64,000 nucleotides of DNA from Chitinophagaceae bacterium (GTDB taxonomy: Bacteria > Bacteroidota > Bacteroidia > Chitinophagales > Chitinophagaceae): positions 42,361-106,360 of the forward strand of contig JACMLY010000090.1 of assembly GCA_014379345.1 (NCBI GenBank), in the 5' to 3' direction. Under the pieces are notes generated by a model. The model was not told the DNA's origin. It did no database searches and worked only from the letters and a program-made list of their open reading frames with translations. The translations under genes were made by a program, and so were the position numbers. Positions within the stretch are counted from its first letter, which is position 1, and each line of letters begins with the position of its first letter. This document shows positions 17,396 to 26,489 of the stretch, piece after piece.

Positions 17396-17750
17396 GTAAG
17401 GGTAACAATAGTGCAATTCCTTTTACACATTGCTTCCGCTCTATTCAACATTTAGAGGGTAGGCTAATATTGTGGGCGAAATAGTTACATGACAAATCCC
17501 ATCGGCCATTTGTACAACGACTTAAATGGGTTCAACATCTTCTTGTTTTTTTACTATACCGGGAAATCACCTCCCCGGCAATAAAGTATAGCTTGTACAA
17601 TGTCTTATCTAAACAGCTATGACTGGTTTTAGCGTATTTCTACTCAATGTCGTAAAGGAATAGCCTGTGAATAATATTTGTGTCCATAGCAACCAGATTT
17701 AGTTCCAACATCATTATTATTTGATAAATTACTATTCTAAACCAAAATTA
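17396..17750. other. Intergenic region upstream of the FHA-protease gene
   Basis: The 355-bp gap contains a small imperfect stem (TATAC-CGGG ... CCCGG near 17555-17595) without a T-run, and no supported gene. It presumably holds the promoter for the FHA/PP2C/kinase block, but no clear TAnnTTTG element was found. Confidence 0.4.
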
Positions 17751-19439
17751 ATGAGCGAACAACCCACCCCACTCACGGTCATTATCCGTCATACCAGCGG
17801 ATCAAAAAAAGGCCAGATCGAAAAATTTCCTGTCGGTAATGATTTTCAAATTCGCATAGGCAGGGGACCTGATAATAATGTTTCTTTTGATCCGGTTAAA
17901 GAAGACACCATCAGCCGCGAGCATTGCATCATCCGTCTTGAAAACTTTTCAAGCGATACCTTTCAAATCATAGATAGTCAAAGCCGTAATGGAAGCTATG
18001 TGAATGGCACACGAATTACTGAAAAGACGACCATTTTTGCCGGCGATTCGATTAGTCTCGGAAAGGACGGCCCCGCCATGGAATTTGATGTTGATCCACG
18101 TCCCGCGTCGCATGTGAAAAAGACCCGTGTATTGGATGTAGTTAGTAAGGAGAGTGCTACGAAGGAAACAAAGGTTCATGAAGCAGGTTCAACAGCACAG
18201 AAAGCAGCACTGCCAAAAGAAGCAATTGGTAAACAAACCATGCAGCATATGCTGCAGCAATCAGAAAGAAAAAGCAAAAAAGGATTGTGGATCAGTATTC
18301 TTGCTTTATTAATTCTGGGTGGCACAGCAGGATGGCTATTGTATAAGCGCAAGCCAACCGTGATAGTACAGAATAAAATTACTAACACCGCTCCTGCCTC
18401 TACAGCCATGAGTGTAGCCCAGATCGCAAAGGCCAACGACAACAAGGTTGTTTATATCGAAATGGGTTGGAAATTGATACTGACTCAAACTGGCGATCAG
18501 CTTTTTCATGTTTACCTGCCGATAAAGGAAGGTGGCCAATCGAGATATGTAGCATGTTATGTGCGAACCAGCCAGGGTGCCATTGAACCATACCTGGCCA
18601 CGAAAAGTTATGCTCCGCGGGATGCATCTCTTGAACCGATCGGCGGTTTCGGCAGTGGAAGTGGTTTTGTAGTAGACGAGCGCGGATTCATTATGACCAA
18701 CAGGCATGTAGCTACTTCCTGGCTCACTTCCTATCATTTTCCAGATCAGGCTTTTCCCGGTTTGTTACTCGAATTTGGATCGAAAGGAGATCTTGTAATC
18801 TCCAGCAATTCAGTGTCCCGCGGAGCCTTATCCAATTGGGTTCCGGCTGAAGCGATGAATTATAACCGCCAGTTATTGGAATCCGGAATAAAAGGAATAG
18901 ACGGAGAACTGGCATATCTCGACGTTACTTTTGCAAACAATTCACTTCGCACACCTGCCAAGGTGGTTCGAATTTCGAATACACATGATGTGGCCATGAT
19001 CAAGATCGATCTGCCTGAACCGCTTAACAAAGTGACAATGTTGGATAACTATAAGGAAATTGAAACTGGAAGTGTGGTAGTAGTAATGGGTTATCCCGGC
19101 ATGTCGCCCGATCAATTTGTAGCCAACCGTTCACAGGACGCTTTTAACCGTAATCCCAATGTTGTAAAAGTGCCCGTGCCTACCGTGAGCACAGGCAATA
19201 TTGGCCGTCTGGTAAAAGGAAGCGCCGGCACCACCAAAGTTGATGAATACCTCAGTGTTATGGGCGATTATTATCAGCTTACGATCAATTCAACCGGACC
19301 TGGAAATAGTGGTGGTCCTATGTATGACGACCAGGGCCGTGTCATCGGGATCTATTCTGCAGGAAGCGAAAAAATGTCTTATTCCATTCCTATAAAATAT
19401 GCCATAGAATTAATGGGAAGACAGGCTGTAATAAAATAA
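17751..19439 (+). CDS. FHA domain-containing membrane-anchored trypsin-like (S1C/HtrA-type) protease
   Basis: A 562-residue protein; I start it at ATG 17751 (MSEQPTPLTV), where homology to FHA proteins begins. Residues about 8-118 are an FHA phosphothreonine-binding domain (IRIGRGPDNNV, ISREHC, SQSRNGSYVNG). One membrane segment lies at about 178-199 (LWISILALLILGGTAGWLLY). The C-terminal domain is a trypsin-like serine protease with His319 (TNRHVATS), Asp413 (THDVAMIKID) and Ser520 (GPGNSGGP), all intact. The FHA domain would be cytoplasmic and the protease extracytoplasmic. No PDZ domain is visible. It is followed by PP2C and Ser/Thr kinase genes, which could supply and remove the phosphothreonine read by FHA. 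Confidence 0.9.
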   Translation: MSEQPTPLTVIIRHTSGSKKGQIEKFPVGNDFQIRIGRGPDNNVSFDPVKEDTISREHCIIRLENFSSDTFQIIDSQSRNGSYVNGTRITEKTTIFAGDSISLGKDGPAMEFDVDPRPASHVKKTRVLDVVSKESATKETKVHEAGSTAQKAALPKEAIGKQTMQHMLQQSERKSKKGLWISILALLILGGTAGWLLYKRKPTVIVQNKITNTAPASTAMSVAQIAKANDNKVVYIEMGWKLILTQTGDQLFHVYLPIKEGGQSRYVACYVRTSQGAIEPYLATKSYAPRDASLEPIGGFGSGSGFVVDERGFIMTNRHVATSWLTSYHFPDQAFPGLLLEFGSKGDLVISSNSVSRGALSNWVPAEAMNYNRQLLESGIKGIDGELAYLDVTFANNSLRTPAKVVRISNTHDVAMIKIDLPEPLNKVTMLDNYKEIETGSVVVVMGYPGMSPDQFVANRSQDAFNRNPNVVKVPVPTVSTGNIGRLVKGSAGTTKVDEYLSVMGDYYQLTINSTGPGNSGGPMYDDQGRVIGIYSAGSEKMSYSIPIKYAIELMGRQAVIK

Positions 19440-19625
19440 CCTTTCAGGAGTAAGGGTCAAATGGCAAAAAAGAAAATCCAGTAATCCTTTTTTTGCATCA
19501 TAAGCAACAAACCATAACCCGCTCCCCGCAAGGGGTAGCGTGGATATGAGTGATATGCTTTTATGGAGCATGCATGCAATCATATTTGTTTTTAAGATGA
19601 AACTCATTAACCGGCAAAATATATC

Positions 19626-20489
19626 ATGAAATTTCTTTGGAAAAAAAATAACGGCAAAGCACCATCAGATGCCCTTGATAATTCACCCCCGGTAATATCA
19701 TATGCCTGTAAAGTATATGCGATTTCTGAAACCGGCCCCACACGTAGCTCCAATGAAGACAGCATACTCTATGCCTATCCCAAAGGACACTTCCGAACTT
19801 TCTTTGGTATGGTTGCGGATGGTATGGGCGGCCATCAGGCGGGAGAAGTTGCCAGCAATCTGGCATGTGAAACAGCCCGGGAATATATCCATGCTCATTC
19901 AGAAGAAGCAAATATTCCCGCTATTCTTGAAGGTTGTATCCGGGCGGCTCAGGTTGCCATCGTGCAGGCAGCCGAGCAGAACAGCCTGCACAAAGGAATG
20001 GGCACAACAGCCACGATGGTTTTCATTCGCGATGGGTTTATGTATTTCGGTCATATTGGTGACAGCCGACTTTATCATTTTAAAAACAATAAACTTGTAC
20101 AATGTACTTCCGATAATACGCTGGTGAATGAAATGGTGAAAGAAGGAAAGATTACGGAAGCAGAAGCAGTTCACCACGAGATGAAACATGTGTTAACACA
20201 GGCATTGGGCACTGTAAAAGAAATAAATCCGGAACTTGCATTCACTGGTCTTGGCATTGAAACGGGTGATATTTTCTTTTTATGTTCTGATGGAATCTAT
20301 GATGTTTTACAACCCGTGGAGATCGAAAGCTTGCTGACTATGGGATCGTCTCCATTTGCTATAGAATGCATAAAGGCTCTTTGTATGCAAAGAAAAGCGT
20401 CTGACAATTTCTCGGCAATGTTAGTAGAAATAACCACTGAACAGCAATCGATGGTTCCGATTACGAAAGAATTAAATGTAATGACATGA
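19626..20489 (+). CDS. PP2C-family Ser/Thr protein phosphatase
   Basis: A 287-residue cytoplasmic phosphatase with the metal-binding motifs of the PP2C/Stp family: NEDS (Asp45), VADGMGGHQAGEVAS (Asp65), GTTATMVFI, HIGDSRLY, LTQALG and FFLCSDGIYDVL, then DNFSAMLVEI. It would dephosphorylate Ser/Thr on targets of the adjacent kinase. Its last four bases overlap the kinase start (ATGA type), a strong sign of translational coupling. It lies 186 bp behind the FHA-protease gene. Confidence 0.93.
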   Translation: MKFLWKKNNGKAPSDALDNSPPVISYACKVYAISETGPTRSSNEDSILYAYPKGHFRTFFGMVADGMGGHQAGEVASNLACETAREYIHAHSEEANIPAILEGCIRAAQVAIVQAAEQNSLHKGMGTTATMVFIRDGFMYFGHIGDSRLYHFKNNKLVQCTSDNTLVNEMVKEGKITEAEAVHHEMKHVLTQALGTVKEINPELAFTGLGIETGDIFFLCSDGIYDVLQPVEIESLLTMGSSPFAIECIKALCMQRKASDNFSAMLVEITTEQQSMVPITKELNVMT

Positions 20490-22333
20490 ACGCTGCCAAT
20501 AATACACAATACATCATTCAGCGAAAGCTGGGCGAAGGGGGTATGGGTACAGTGTACCTGGCCGAGGATACGCTGCTCGAAAGACTTGTGGCCATTAAAG
20601 AATTAAACATATCGGCAGCTCCTGTTTCTGAATCTGTCGGTAATCGGTTTCAGCAGGAAGCACTTGCTTTGGCCAAGCTGAACCATCCAAATATCACCCA
20701 TTTATATGCGTTCATTCCTAAAGATGATACTTACTGGATGGTAATGGAGTATGTTGATGGAAAAACGCTGGAAGAATGGTTACAGGCACGCGGTTCTATG
20801 CAGCCCGCTACAGCATGCAGCATTCTCGTTCAAATCCTGGATGGATTGCACCACGCACATCGAAAGGGTATTATACATCGTGACCTGAAACCTGCTAACG
20901 TCATGATATCCGAAGAAGGAGAAGTGAAGGTCATGGATTTTGGAATTGCGCGGATACGTAATTCACAACGCATGACGCAGCATGGAAAATCGGTAGGAAC
21001 ACTGGAATACATGGCGCCCGAACAAATACAGGGAAAAGAAGGCGATGAACGAACTGATATCTATGCCGCCGGGAATATTTTGTATGAATTACTTTGCGGA
21101 CAACCACCGTTCAGGGCCGATACCGACTACCATTTGATGAAAGCAAAACTGGAAGAAGCACCGCCCATTTTGCCGGCGTTGCTAACAGTTGCCCCGGCAT
21201 TGAAACAAATAATCCTACAAGCATTATCCCGCCATCCGGAAAAACGTTTTGAGACCGTGACCAGTTTCAGAGATGCACTTAGCAATTGCATGCAGCACTC
21301 ATTCTTAAAAGAATCTGCGCTTATCCTGGCATTGACCCAACCGGTTTCAAAAACACTACCTTCTCATCATTTACAAACAAATACAACAATAAGCAAGTGG
21401 AAATCTGGTGCGGCTGCTGTATCGGCCGGACTTTTAAACAATCTCTCTTATCATAGTAAACAGGTTTCAGATCAATTTGTCAGGCTTATTTCAGGTAAAT
21501 TAAATAATCGCGCCGAAAACAGAACTCATAAGAGCGGGATAGCGGGATTTTTTTCACGCGTTCAACAACTGGTCACTGATAATGCACTTGCGTTTTTATT
21601 GGTGGTGGTTTTGCTATGCGGCATATTGTTGCTTTGGAATTATTTTTCAGATGAACCTGTTGATTATACCGGAAATAAAATACCCGATCCCTCTGTGAGT
21701 GTTGAGGATAGTCTGGATGAACAGAGTAAAAATCGGAAGAACACCTATATCATAGAAACACAGCTCTCAAAGGTGCCGCCGGTTACAAGTGGGGAAGGAG
21801 AAGGCAAAGACAATTCAAAAGGTAAAACCCCAAAAGAGAAGGCCCGAAAAAAAACCGATGATGCTCCCGAGGATAAAAGTTCAACCGAAACGCCTGCTGA
21901 GGATGACAATGTAACTGAAACCCCGGTAAAATCGGATCCAACGCCTGCCAGGCGCGAACCAACCGGACCTGTAACGATTCCAAGCGGCCGGTCGATCAGC
22001 CTCGTACTGGATGAAACCCTGAGTTCAGAAGAACCGGGCAGAGATGGCGACGCAATCAGATTGCGTTGTACGGAAGACGTTATTGTGGAAGGCAGAACCA
22101 TCATTCGAAAAGGTGCCCATGCAACCGGAAAAATTGTGGACGTAGTACCAGCGAATAAGCGTAAACGGGCCATGATTGGATTTGTAATCCAAAAGGTGGA
22201 TGGTTCTAATGGTTCTACTATCAAAGTGCATTCGGAAAGATTTCAGATGATTGCAAAATCTCCTGGCTCACCTGTTGCTTATCATTCAGGTGACATTTTC
22301 CCTGCAAAATTGGGCAGGGGAAGATTCGATTAA
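20486..22333 (+). CDS. Membrane-anchored Ser/Thr protein kinase (Hanks type)
   Basis: A 615-residue kinase. The N-terminal domain (about 9-275) has the glycine loop LGEGGMGTVY (15-24), ATP-binding Lys38 (VAIKEL), catalytic HRDLKPANVM (about 132-141), DFGIAR and a GTLEYMAPEQ activation segment, so it should be active. A cytoplasmic linker precedes one membrane segment (about 366-387, ALAFLLVVVLLCGILLL). The outside part has a Lys/Glu/Pro/Thr-rich disordered stretch (430-500) and a C-terminal globular domain (about 505-615) starting IPSGRSISLVLDETL, resembling DUF3298-free beta domains rather than PASTA. The sensor ligand is unknown. It is translationally coupled to the PP2C gene. Confidence 0.93.
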   Translation: MNAANNTQYIIQRKLGEGGMGTVYLAEDTLLERLVAIKELNISAAPVSESVGNRFQQEALALAKLNHPNITHLYAFIPKDDTYWMVMEYVDGKTLEEWLQARGSMQPATACSILVQILDGLHHAHRKGIIHRDLKPANVMISEEGEVKVMDFGIARIRNSQRMTQHGKSVGTLEYMAPEQIQGKEGDERTDIYAAGNILYELLCGQPPFRADTDYHLMKAKLEEAPPILPALLTVAPALKQIILQALSRHPEKRFETVTSFRDALSNCMQHSFLKESALILALTQPVSKTLPSHHLQTNTTISKWKSGAAAVSAGLLNNLSYHSKQVSDQFVRLISGKLNNRAENRTHKSGIAGFFSRVQQLVTDNALAFLLVVVLLCGILLLWNYFSDEPVDYTGNKIPDPSVSVEDSLDEQSKNRKNTYIIETQLSKVPPVTSGEGEGKDNSKGKTPKEKARKKTDDAPEDKSSTETPAEDDNVTETPVKSDPTPARREPTGPVTIPSGRSISLVLDETLSSEEPGRDGDAIRLRCTEDVIVEGRTIIRKGAHATGKIVDVVPANKRKRAMIGFVIQKVDGSNGSTIKVHSERFQMIAKSPGSPVAYHSGDIFPAKLGRGRFD

Positions 22334-22414
22334 CCAACCTGATTCGAATGCACTTCATTCTGGGCATGATCGATCTGATTTTGTTGTGTATTTCTATCTA
22401 ACCCAAGTTGCTCG

Positions 22415-22460
22415 AATTCATAGCGTGGGATGTGCCCCGTAGGAGCACCATCTTTCTCGC
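22415..22460. repeat. 46-bp dispersed repeat, copy 1
   Basis: This block (AATTCATAGCGTGGGATGTG... ending TCTTTCTCGC) recurs at 22935-22980 with two substitutions. Its core CCCCGTAGGAGCACC is the reverse complement type of GCCGCTCCTACGAAGCGG near 22536-22554, so the elements occur in both orientations, as in REP-like families. Confidence 0.75.
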
Positions 22461-22535
22461 CTGAATCTCCAAATTGAAAACGTTTGAAATCGATTTCGGA
22501 CAAAAAATATTTTTTTGACTTGTACGATCAAAAGA

Positions 22536-22610
22536 TGCCGCTCCTACGAAGCGGATCCACGGTTGGGATGTCTTTTCTACAAAGATTAAACTCCTGACGG
22601 AGTTTTTTTT
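22536..22610 (+). repeat. REP-like hairpin unit ending in a terminator-like stem
   Basis: CCGCTCCTACGAAGCGG is a small hairpin at about 22538-22554. AACTCC-TGAC-GGAGTT at 22589-22604 is followed by six T and could terminate the kinase transcript. The string CTACAAAGATTA before it belongs to the same repeat vocabulary as the tandem block that follows. Confidence 0.6.
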
Positions 22611-22710
22611 GTGCCGATGGTGAAACCTTGTTTTAAGAAAAGCTCCATACCTTCCGCAGAGTTGTTTCTACAAAGAGTAAATACCAGAAATCCTGATGAA
22701 TGAACAAGAT

Positions 22711-22950
22711 CATTCCGGTAAAAAACTGAATTTAAAACACCCCATCGTTGTGTATCGTTGTAGACCAAATCATAGCTTGGTTAAATCAATAAAATCATTC
22801 CAGTAAAACCGGATTTAAAACACCCCATCGGGGTGTACTCTTTGTAGACAAATCATAGCTTGCTTAAATCAATAAAATCATTCCAGCCAAAACCGGATTT
22901 AAAACACCCCATCGGGGTGTAATCTTTGTAGCCAAATTCATAGCGTGGGA
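22711..22950. repeat. About 84-bp tandem repeat, three copies
   Basis: Units begin CATTCC at 22711, 22796 and 22879 (periods 85 and 83). Each carries AAAACACCCCATCG, the palindrome ACACCCCATCGGGGTGT (degraded in copy 1) and a TTTGTAGACAAATCATAGC-like end; copy 3 runs into the second 46-bp block. The whole 22334-23091 gap (758 bp) is filled by such elements and shows no supported gene. Confidence 0.8.
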
Positions 22951-22980
22951 TGTGCTTCGTAGGAGCACCATCTTTCTCGC
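22935..22980. repeat. 46-bp dispersed repeat, copy 2
   Basis: Same as the block at 22415-22460 except CC to TT in GTGCTTCGT. It closes the repeat cluster, so the two copies flank the tandem units. Confidence 0.75.
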
Positions 22981-23091
22981 AGGAATATTTCCACGAATGC
23001 TAACAAGCTCAACAACCTGGAATCTTTCACGATTATTCTAAGAATTTTTGAATGTCCGAAAAGGTTTGGACAAAGCAAGTTTGATCATTTT

Positions 23092-23841
23092 TTATTTGGT
23101 AATGGAATCGGCAAACCGCATAAGAGCCTGCAGTAACTGTGCTGTCTTTTGTCCAAATAAGTCTCCATCTTTCGCAGAAATATAGTTTGAGTTGACCTCT
23201 AGTTGAATGCACGGAATGCCTTTCCTAGATACGAATTTGGTGATTGTTTGATTTTGTTCTGCAGAAAAGAAATCCTGAGATTGATTTATAAGTCCCTCAT
23301 TTTTTAATGCCATTTTTAGGGCGTTAAACAGATCCTTTCGATTCAAATAAGACTTACCGTTCATTGTGCCAAAGTCAACGTCATAAGGACGAAAGGAATT
23401 GGAGCCATGGAGATCAATAACAATCACTGGCTTTATTTTGGCGATAATTTTGGCCAGTGAATCTTTAAATTCATTCTGGTCTTCAAAATTCGGATCCGAT
23501 GGAGAAAGAAAACTGGTATATAAAACAGGAACTTTAAGCAATTTATTCAATTCAATCACTATCGAGCCTGTTCCTGCGTCTGCCGGCTTGATCTTTCCTT
23601 CCCGAATATGGGCTGTCGCATGTCCTGCTATAAACAGAATTTTTTTATTGCCTGTTTTAAATTCAAAAGATTTAGTGTTTACCGGAGCGGGCGTTGAGCC
23701 GTTTTCCGAAAACTTCTTTTCAAAGCGGATAATACTATCAACATTATCAGGAACAACCCTTGCTTTTGGAGGTAGGGGATTCGGTTGCGCTTGCAAACCC
23801 AAATAATACAATGTGATTAATATAGTAAAGTACAACCGCAT
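23092..23841 (-). CDS. Secreted N-formylglutamate amidohydrolase-like protein
   Basis: A 249-residue protein with signal peptide to about LGLQAQ (residue 19). Motifs suggest the N-formylglutamate amidohydrolase or related Zn-exopeptidase fold: FIAGHATAHIREGKIKPADAGT (about 71-92, metal-type His), a central VIVIDLHGSNSFRPYDVDFGTMNG with the DLHG metal motif, and a late GIPCIQLEVNSNYI with Glu. It would hydrolyse an amide bond in the periplasm or outside. Only the fold is suggested; true substrate and family placement are uncertain. The gene stands alone beside the REP-like cluster. Confidence 0.68.
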   Translation of the reverse strand: MRLYFTILITLYYLGLQAQPNPLPPKARVVPDNVDSIIRFEKKFSENGSTPAPVNTKSFEFKTGNKKILFIAGHATAHIREGKIKPADAGTGSIVIELNKLLKVPVLYTSFLSPSDPNFEDQNEFKDSLAKIIAKIKPVIVIDLHGSNSFRPYDVDFGTMNGKSYLNRKDLFNALKMALKNEGLINQSQDFFSAEQNQTITKFVSRKGIPCIQLEVNSNYISAKDGDLFGQKTAQLLQALMRFADSITK

Positions 23842-24075
23842 ATTGACTCAATAGAAGGGTGTGGAATATTTCTTTGTCAGCGAAAGTTTTTTTCGGATGA
23901 AAAATAAAGGTAAGTCTCGGGGCGGCATTTGGCAATACCACAAATAGGGGATTTTAAACCAGGGCATGATTGCTGCCGCAGATTTAATCGAAAAAATCCA
24001 TGGAAAAATAAATGTAAAATGAATGATACAAATCTGGCAATATTTTTAAAAAACTTTGATGCGCACAACCTGTAA

Positions 24076-24972
24076 TTATTTCTTTACAAATCTTTCACTC
24101 ACCATCAACTCTTTACTTCCTGATACATATTTGTAAAATCCTTCGCCGCTTTTTACACCGAGGTATCCGGCAGTTACCATATTGCTCAATAACGGACAGG
24201 GAGCATATTTTGGATTTCCAAGTCCGGTGTATAAAACATTCAGAATGGAATGACATACATCCAGGCCAATAAAATCGGCGAGTTGTAGCGGACCCATGGG
24301 GTGGGCCATACCTAGTTTCATGATCGTATCAATCTCCTCGATACCTGCTACACCTTCATGCAAACTATAAATAGCTTCATTGATCATGGGCATTAAAACA
24401 CGGTTTGCAATAAAACCTGGATAGTCATTAACCACGCAGGGAACTTTGTTCAATTGTTTACTAAGTGAAACAATTTTTTCCGTTACGTTTTTTTCAGTGG
24501 CGTATCCGTTGATGATCTCCACGAGTTTCATCACTGGTACCGGGTTCATGAAATGCATCCCGATTACTTTTCCGGCCCGGTTTGTAGCAGCGGCTATTTT
24601 GGTGATAGAGATGGAAGAAGTATTGGTTGCCAGAATGCAATGTTCGGGTGCTTTTTCATCCAGTTCTCTGAATATCTTTAATTTCAATACCTCGTTTTCA
24701 GTTGCAGCTTCAACAATAAGTTCTGCCTCTTTTATACCTGCCGCAATATCGCTGTGTATGCTGATGTTATCGAGCGATGCTTTTTTTTGCGCTTCCGTCA
24801 AAGTGCCCTTAGCTACTTGTCTGTCGAGGTTTTTAGCAATGGCATGCAGTGCTTTTTCCAATTGTGCGGTATATATATCGACCAGGTTCACCGTAAAACC
24901 TGATTGCGCAAAAACATGCGCTATCCCATTTCCCATAGTGCCTGCTCCTATCACTGCAACTTTTTGAATCAT
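24076..24972 (-). CDS. 3-hydroxybutyryl-CoA (3-hydroxyacyl-CoA) dehydrogenase
   Basis: A 298-residue NAD-dependent enzyme. The Rossmann motif VIGAGTMGNGIAHVFA lies at residues 7-22. Then come EAATENEVLKLKIF, ATNTSSISITKIA, catalytic GMHFMNPVPVMKLVEII, and the C-terminal dimer domain with DYPGFIANRVLMPMINEAI and DTIMKLGMAHPMGPLQLADFIGLD. This is the standard paaH/hbd-type single-function enzyme, oxidising 3-hydroxyacyl-CoA to 3-oxoacyl-CoA in fatty or aromatic acid breakdown, or running in reverse. No neighbour belongs to the same pathway. Confidence 0.95.
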   Translation of the reverse strand: MIQKVAVIGAGTMGNGIAHVFAQSGFTVNLVDIYTAQLEKALHAIAKNLDRQVAKGTLTEAQKKASLDNISIHSDIAAGIKEAELIVEAATENEVLKLKIFRELDEKAPEHCILATNTSSISITKIAAATNRAGKVIGMHFMNPVPVMKLVEIINGYATEKNVTEKIVSLSKQLNKVPCVVNDYPGFIANRVLMPMINEAIYSLHEGVAGIEEIDTIMKLGMAHPMGPLQLADFIGLDVCHSILNVLYTGLGNPKYAPCPLLSNMVTAGYLGVKSGEGFYKYVSGSKELMVSERFVKK

Positions 24973-25171
24973 TACCTACAAGATTTAAATTTGAAAAAAC
25001 CTAACGTATACCTTTGGGACTTCGTGGCTATTGGTTAGCCACTAAGGCACAAAGACACGAAGAAAGAATTACGCAATGACAAGCTAAAAATTTTAAAAAA
25101 ACTTCAAGGTCTATACCAGCATGGAAAATAGAGTTGTAAAACTAAGTACATTCATGCATTAATTTTTTTTT

Positions 25172-25630
25172 ATGCGCCTGGTAGCTGCATCCATTGATAT
25201 CCAAACGAAGCCCGACAGGATATTGCAGGCTTTTTTGCGGCAGGAGCATCTTCGCAAATGGTGGGGAGTTTCAAGATCACTCATTGAGCCCAAAGCCGGG
25301 GGATTATACACGCTCGCCTGGGAAATCAGCGAACAGGGTATTAAGTATGTTTCTTCGGGAATTATTGCAGAACTAATACCATCGGAATACCTGATGATCC
25401 GGAATTTTGTGTATCTCAATGCCGAGAAACAAATATTAGGCCCAATGGAACTGGAAATTGACCTCTTGGTTGCCGATGAAAACACAACAAAGGTCGGGAT
25501 TGTGCAATCCGGTTATCAGTTTGGTGGAGATTGGGATTGGTATTACAATGCAGTTGTACAAGCCTGGCCACAGACACTGGAGCTATTAATGAACTATCTG
25601 ACTCCACAAAAATCATCAACTAAACAGTAA
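25172..25630 (+). CDS. SRPBCC (AHSA1-type) domain protein
   Basis: A 152-residue single-domain protein of the activator-of-Hsp90-like/START superfamily. It opens with SIDIQTKPDRILQAFLRQEHLRKWWG, the usual helix with paired Trp, followed by GGLYTLAW, and ends with a WDWYYNAVVQAWPQTLELLMNYL C-terminal helix. The cavity fold binds hydrophobic ligands; no specific role is known. A plus-strand TACCTTTG promoter motif lies at 25009-25016, about 155 bp upstream. A 16-bp-arm inverted repeat follows the gene. Confidence 0.85.
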   Translation: MRLVAASIDIQTKPDRILQAFLRQEHLRKWWGVSRSLIEPKAGGLYTLAWEISEQGIKYVSSGIIAELIPSEYLMIRNFVYLNAEKQILGPMELEIDLLVADENTTKVGIVQSGYQFGGDWDWYYNAVVQAWPQTLELLMNYLTPQKSSTKQ

Positions 25631-25635
25631 GAAAT

Positions 25636-25701
25636 ATATCCCGCAAAGACGTGGAGTCGCCAAGGAAGAATTCTGTACGCCTCTTCGTCTTTGCGAGATA
25701 T
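25636..25701. repeat. Inverted repeat with 16-bp arms
   Basis: Arms ATATCCCGCAAAGACG (25636-25651) and CGTCTTTGCGAGATAT (25686-25701) pair with one mismatch. It lies between two convergent genes and may act as a bidirectional transcription end, but lacks a T-run directly behind the stem. Confidence 0.65.
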
Positions 25702-25745
25702 TATTTTGCTGGTTGGTATTTTCAATTAGCCTCCAATCGTTCGGA

Positions 25746-26387
25746 TCATGGTTTCTTCTTGTAGTCTCCCCGTTTCCATGCCTTGATAAATTCATTCCAG
25801 GCGAAGGGATTGAAAATGTTCTGAGGCGGCGCCTGGCCGGCATGATAGTATCTTTTGGCATTATTGCGAAGGGTGTAGCTGGTTGCTTCGCCGCCATCGG
25901 CGGGGAGCGATTTTGACAAAATGCGCCGTTTGGATTCTTCCGTATTTTGGCGGGCAATTTCAATATTGTCGTCCGGTACATCCGTATTCAAAAAATCTCT
26001 TTCGAATTGTTCACGCGTTGGACGGGGCTTGATAATGGTAGCCGGTAAATAAACCGTATCTGTTACCATCAATTGAATCATGCTGTATTGATTGCCTTCG
26101 ATATCTCTTGGAATACTTACCAATTTAGGCTTATAACCGATAGAAGAAAATTCAATCATATCTCCTTTTAGCACCACAATGGAAAAAACGCCCTGATCGT
26201 TGGTCATGGTACCTCTGTTCTGACCTTTCACAACAATACTTACTGAAGGAATTCCCTGCAAACTGTCTGCAGTCATTACAACGCCGAATAACTGCACCAC
26301 AGAATCTTTCAGTTTTTCAAACTGTGAATTGGCAATGAAAGGAGTAGCAATGGCAAACACGAAAGTGAAAAGTAAAATTCGTTTCAT
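25746..26387 (-). CDS. Secreted carboxypeptidase-regulatory-like domain protein
   Basis: A 213-residue protein; ATG 26387 (MKRILLFTFVFAIATPFIANSQ) starts the signal peptide, and an upstream TTG would add three residues. Residues about 30-115 form a CarboxypepD_reg-like beta-sandwich (VVMTADSLQGIPSVSIVVKG, DQGVFSIVVLKGDMIEFSSIGYK). The C-terminal part is hydrophilic and alpha-helical with many Arg/Lys and ends GDYKKKP. This domain normally precedes TonB receptors, but here it stands alone, as in a set of small Bacteroidota envelope proteins of unknown role. Confidence 0.8.
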   Translation of the reverse strand: MKRILLFTFVFAIATPFIANSQFEKLKDSVVQLFGVVMTADSLQGIPSVSIVVKGQNRGTMTNDQGVFSIVVLKGDMIEFSSIGYKPKLVSIPRDIEGNQYSMIQLMVTDTVYLPATIIKPRPTREQFERDFLNTDVPDDNIEIARQNTEESKRRILSKSLPADGGEATSYTLRNNAKRYYHAGQAPPQNIFNPFAWNEFIKAWKRGDYKKKP

Positions 26388-26446
26388 TGGTTTCAAATAT
26401 ACAGACTAACCCCAAAATACATAGAAGAAATGAAAGCTCTAATGGT

Positions 26447-26454
26447 TAATTTTG
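26447..26454 (+). promoter_or_regulatory. -7 promoter element of the Mrp gene
   Basis: TAATTTTG matches TAnnTTTG, 35 bp upstream of the ATG at 26490. Confidence 0.45.
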
Positions 26455-26489
26455 CAGCCAGATTGGATTTTTAACAAAATACCTAGAAG

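Noticed and set aside
22711..22950. Possible CRISPR array from regularly spaced palindromic words
   Set aside because: The units are about 84 bp and repeated as a whole, with no unique spacers, and no cas gene is in the window.
24446..24967. 173-residue open frame opposite the 3-hydroxyacyl-CoA dehydrogenase
   Set aside because: It is entirely antisense to a well-supported gene; its Ser/Ala/Phe-rich translation is what the reverse strand of such a gene gives.
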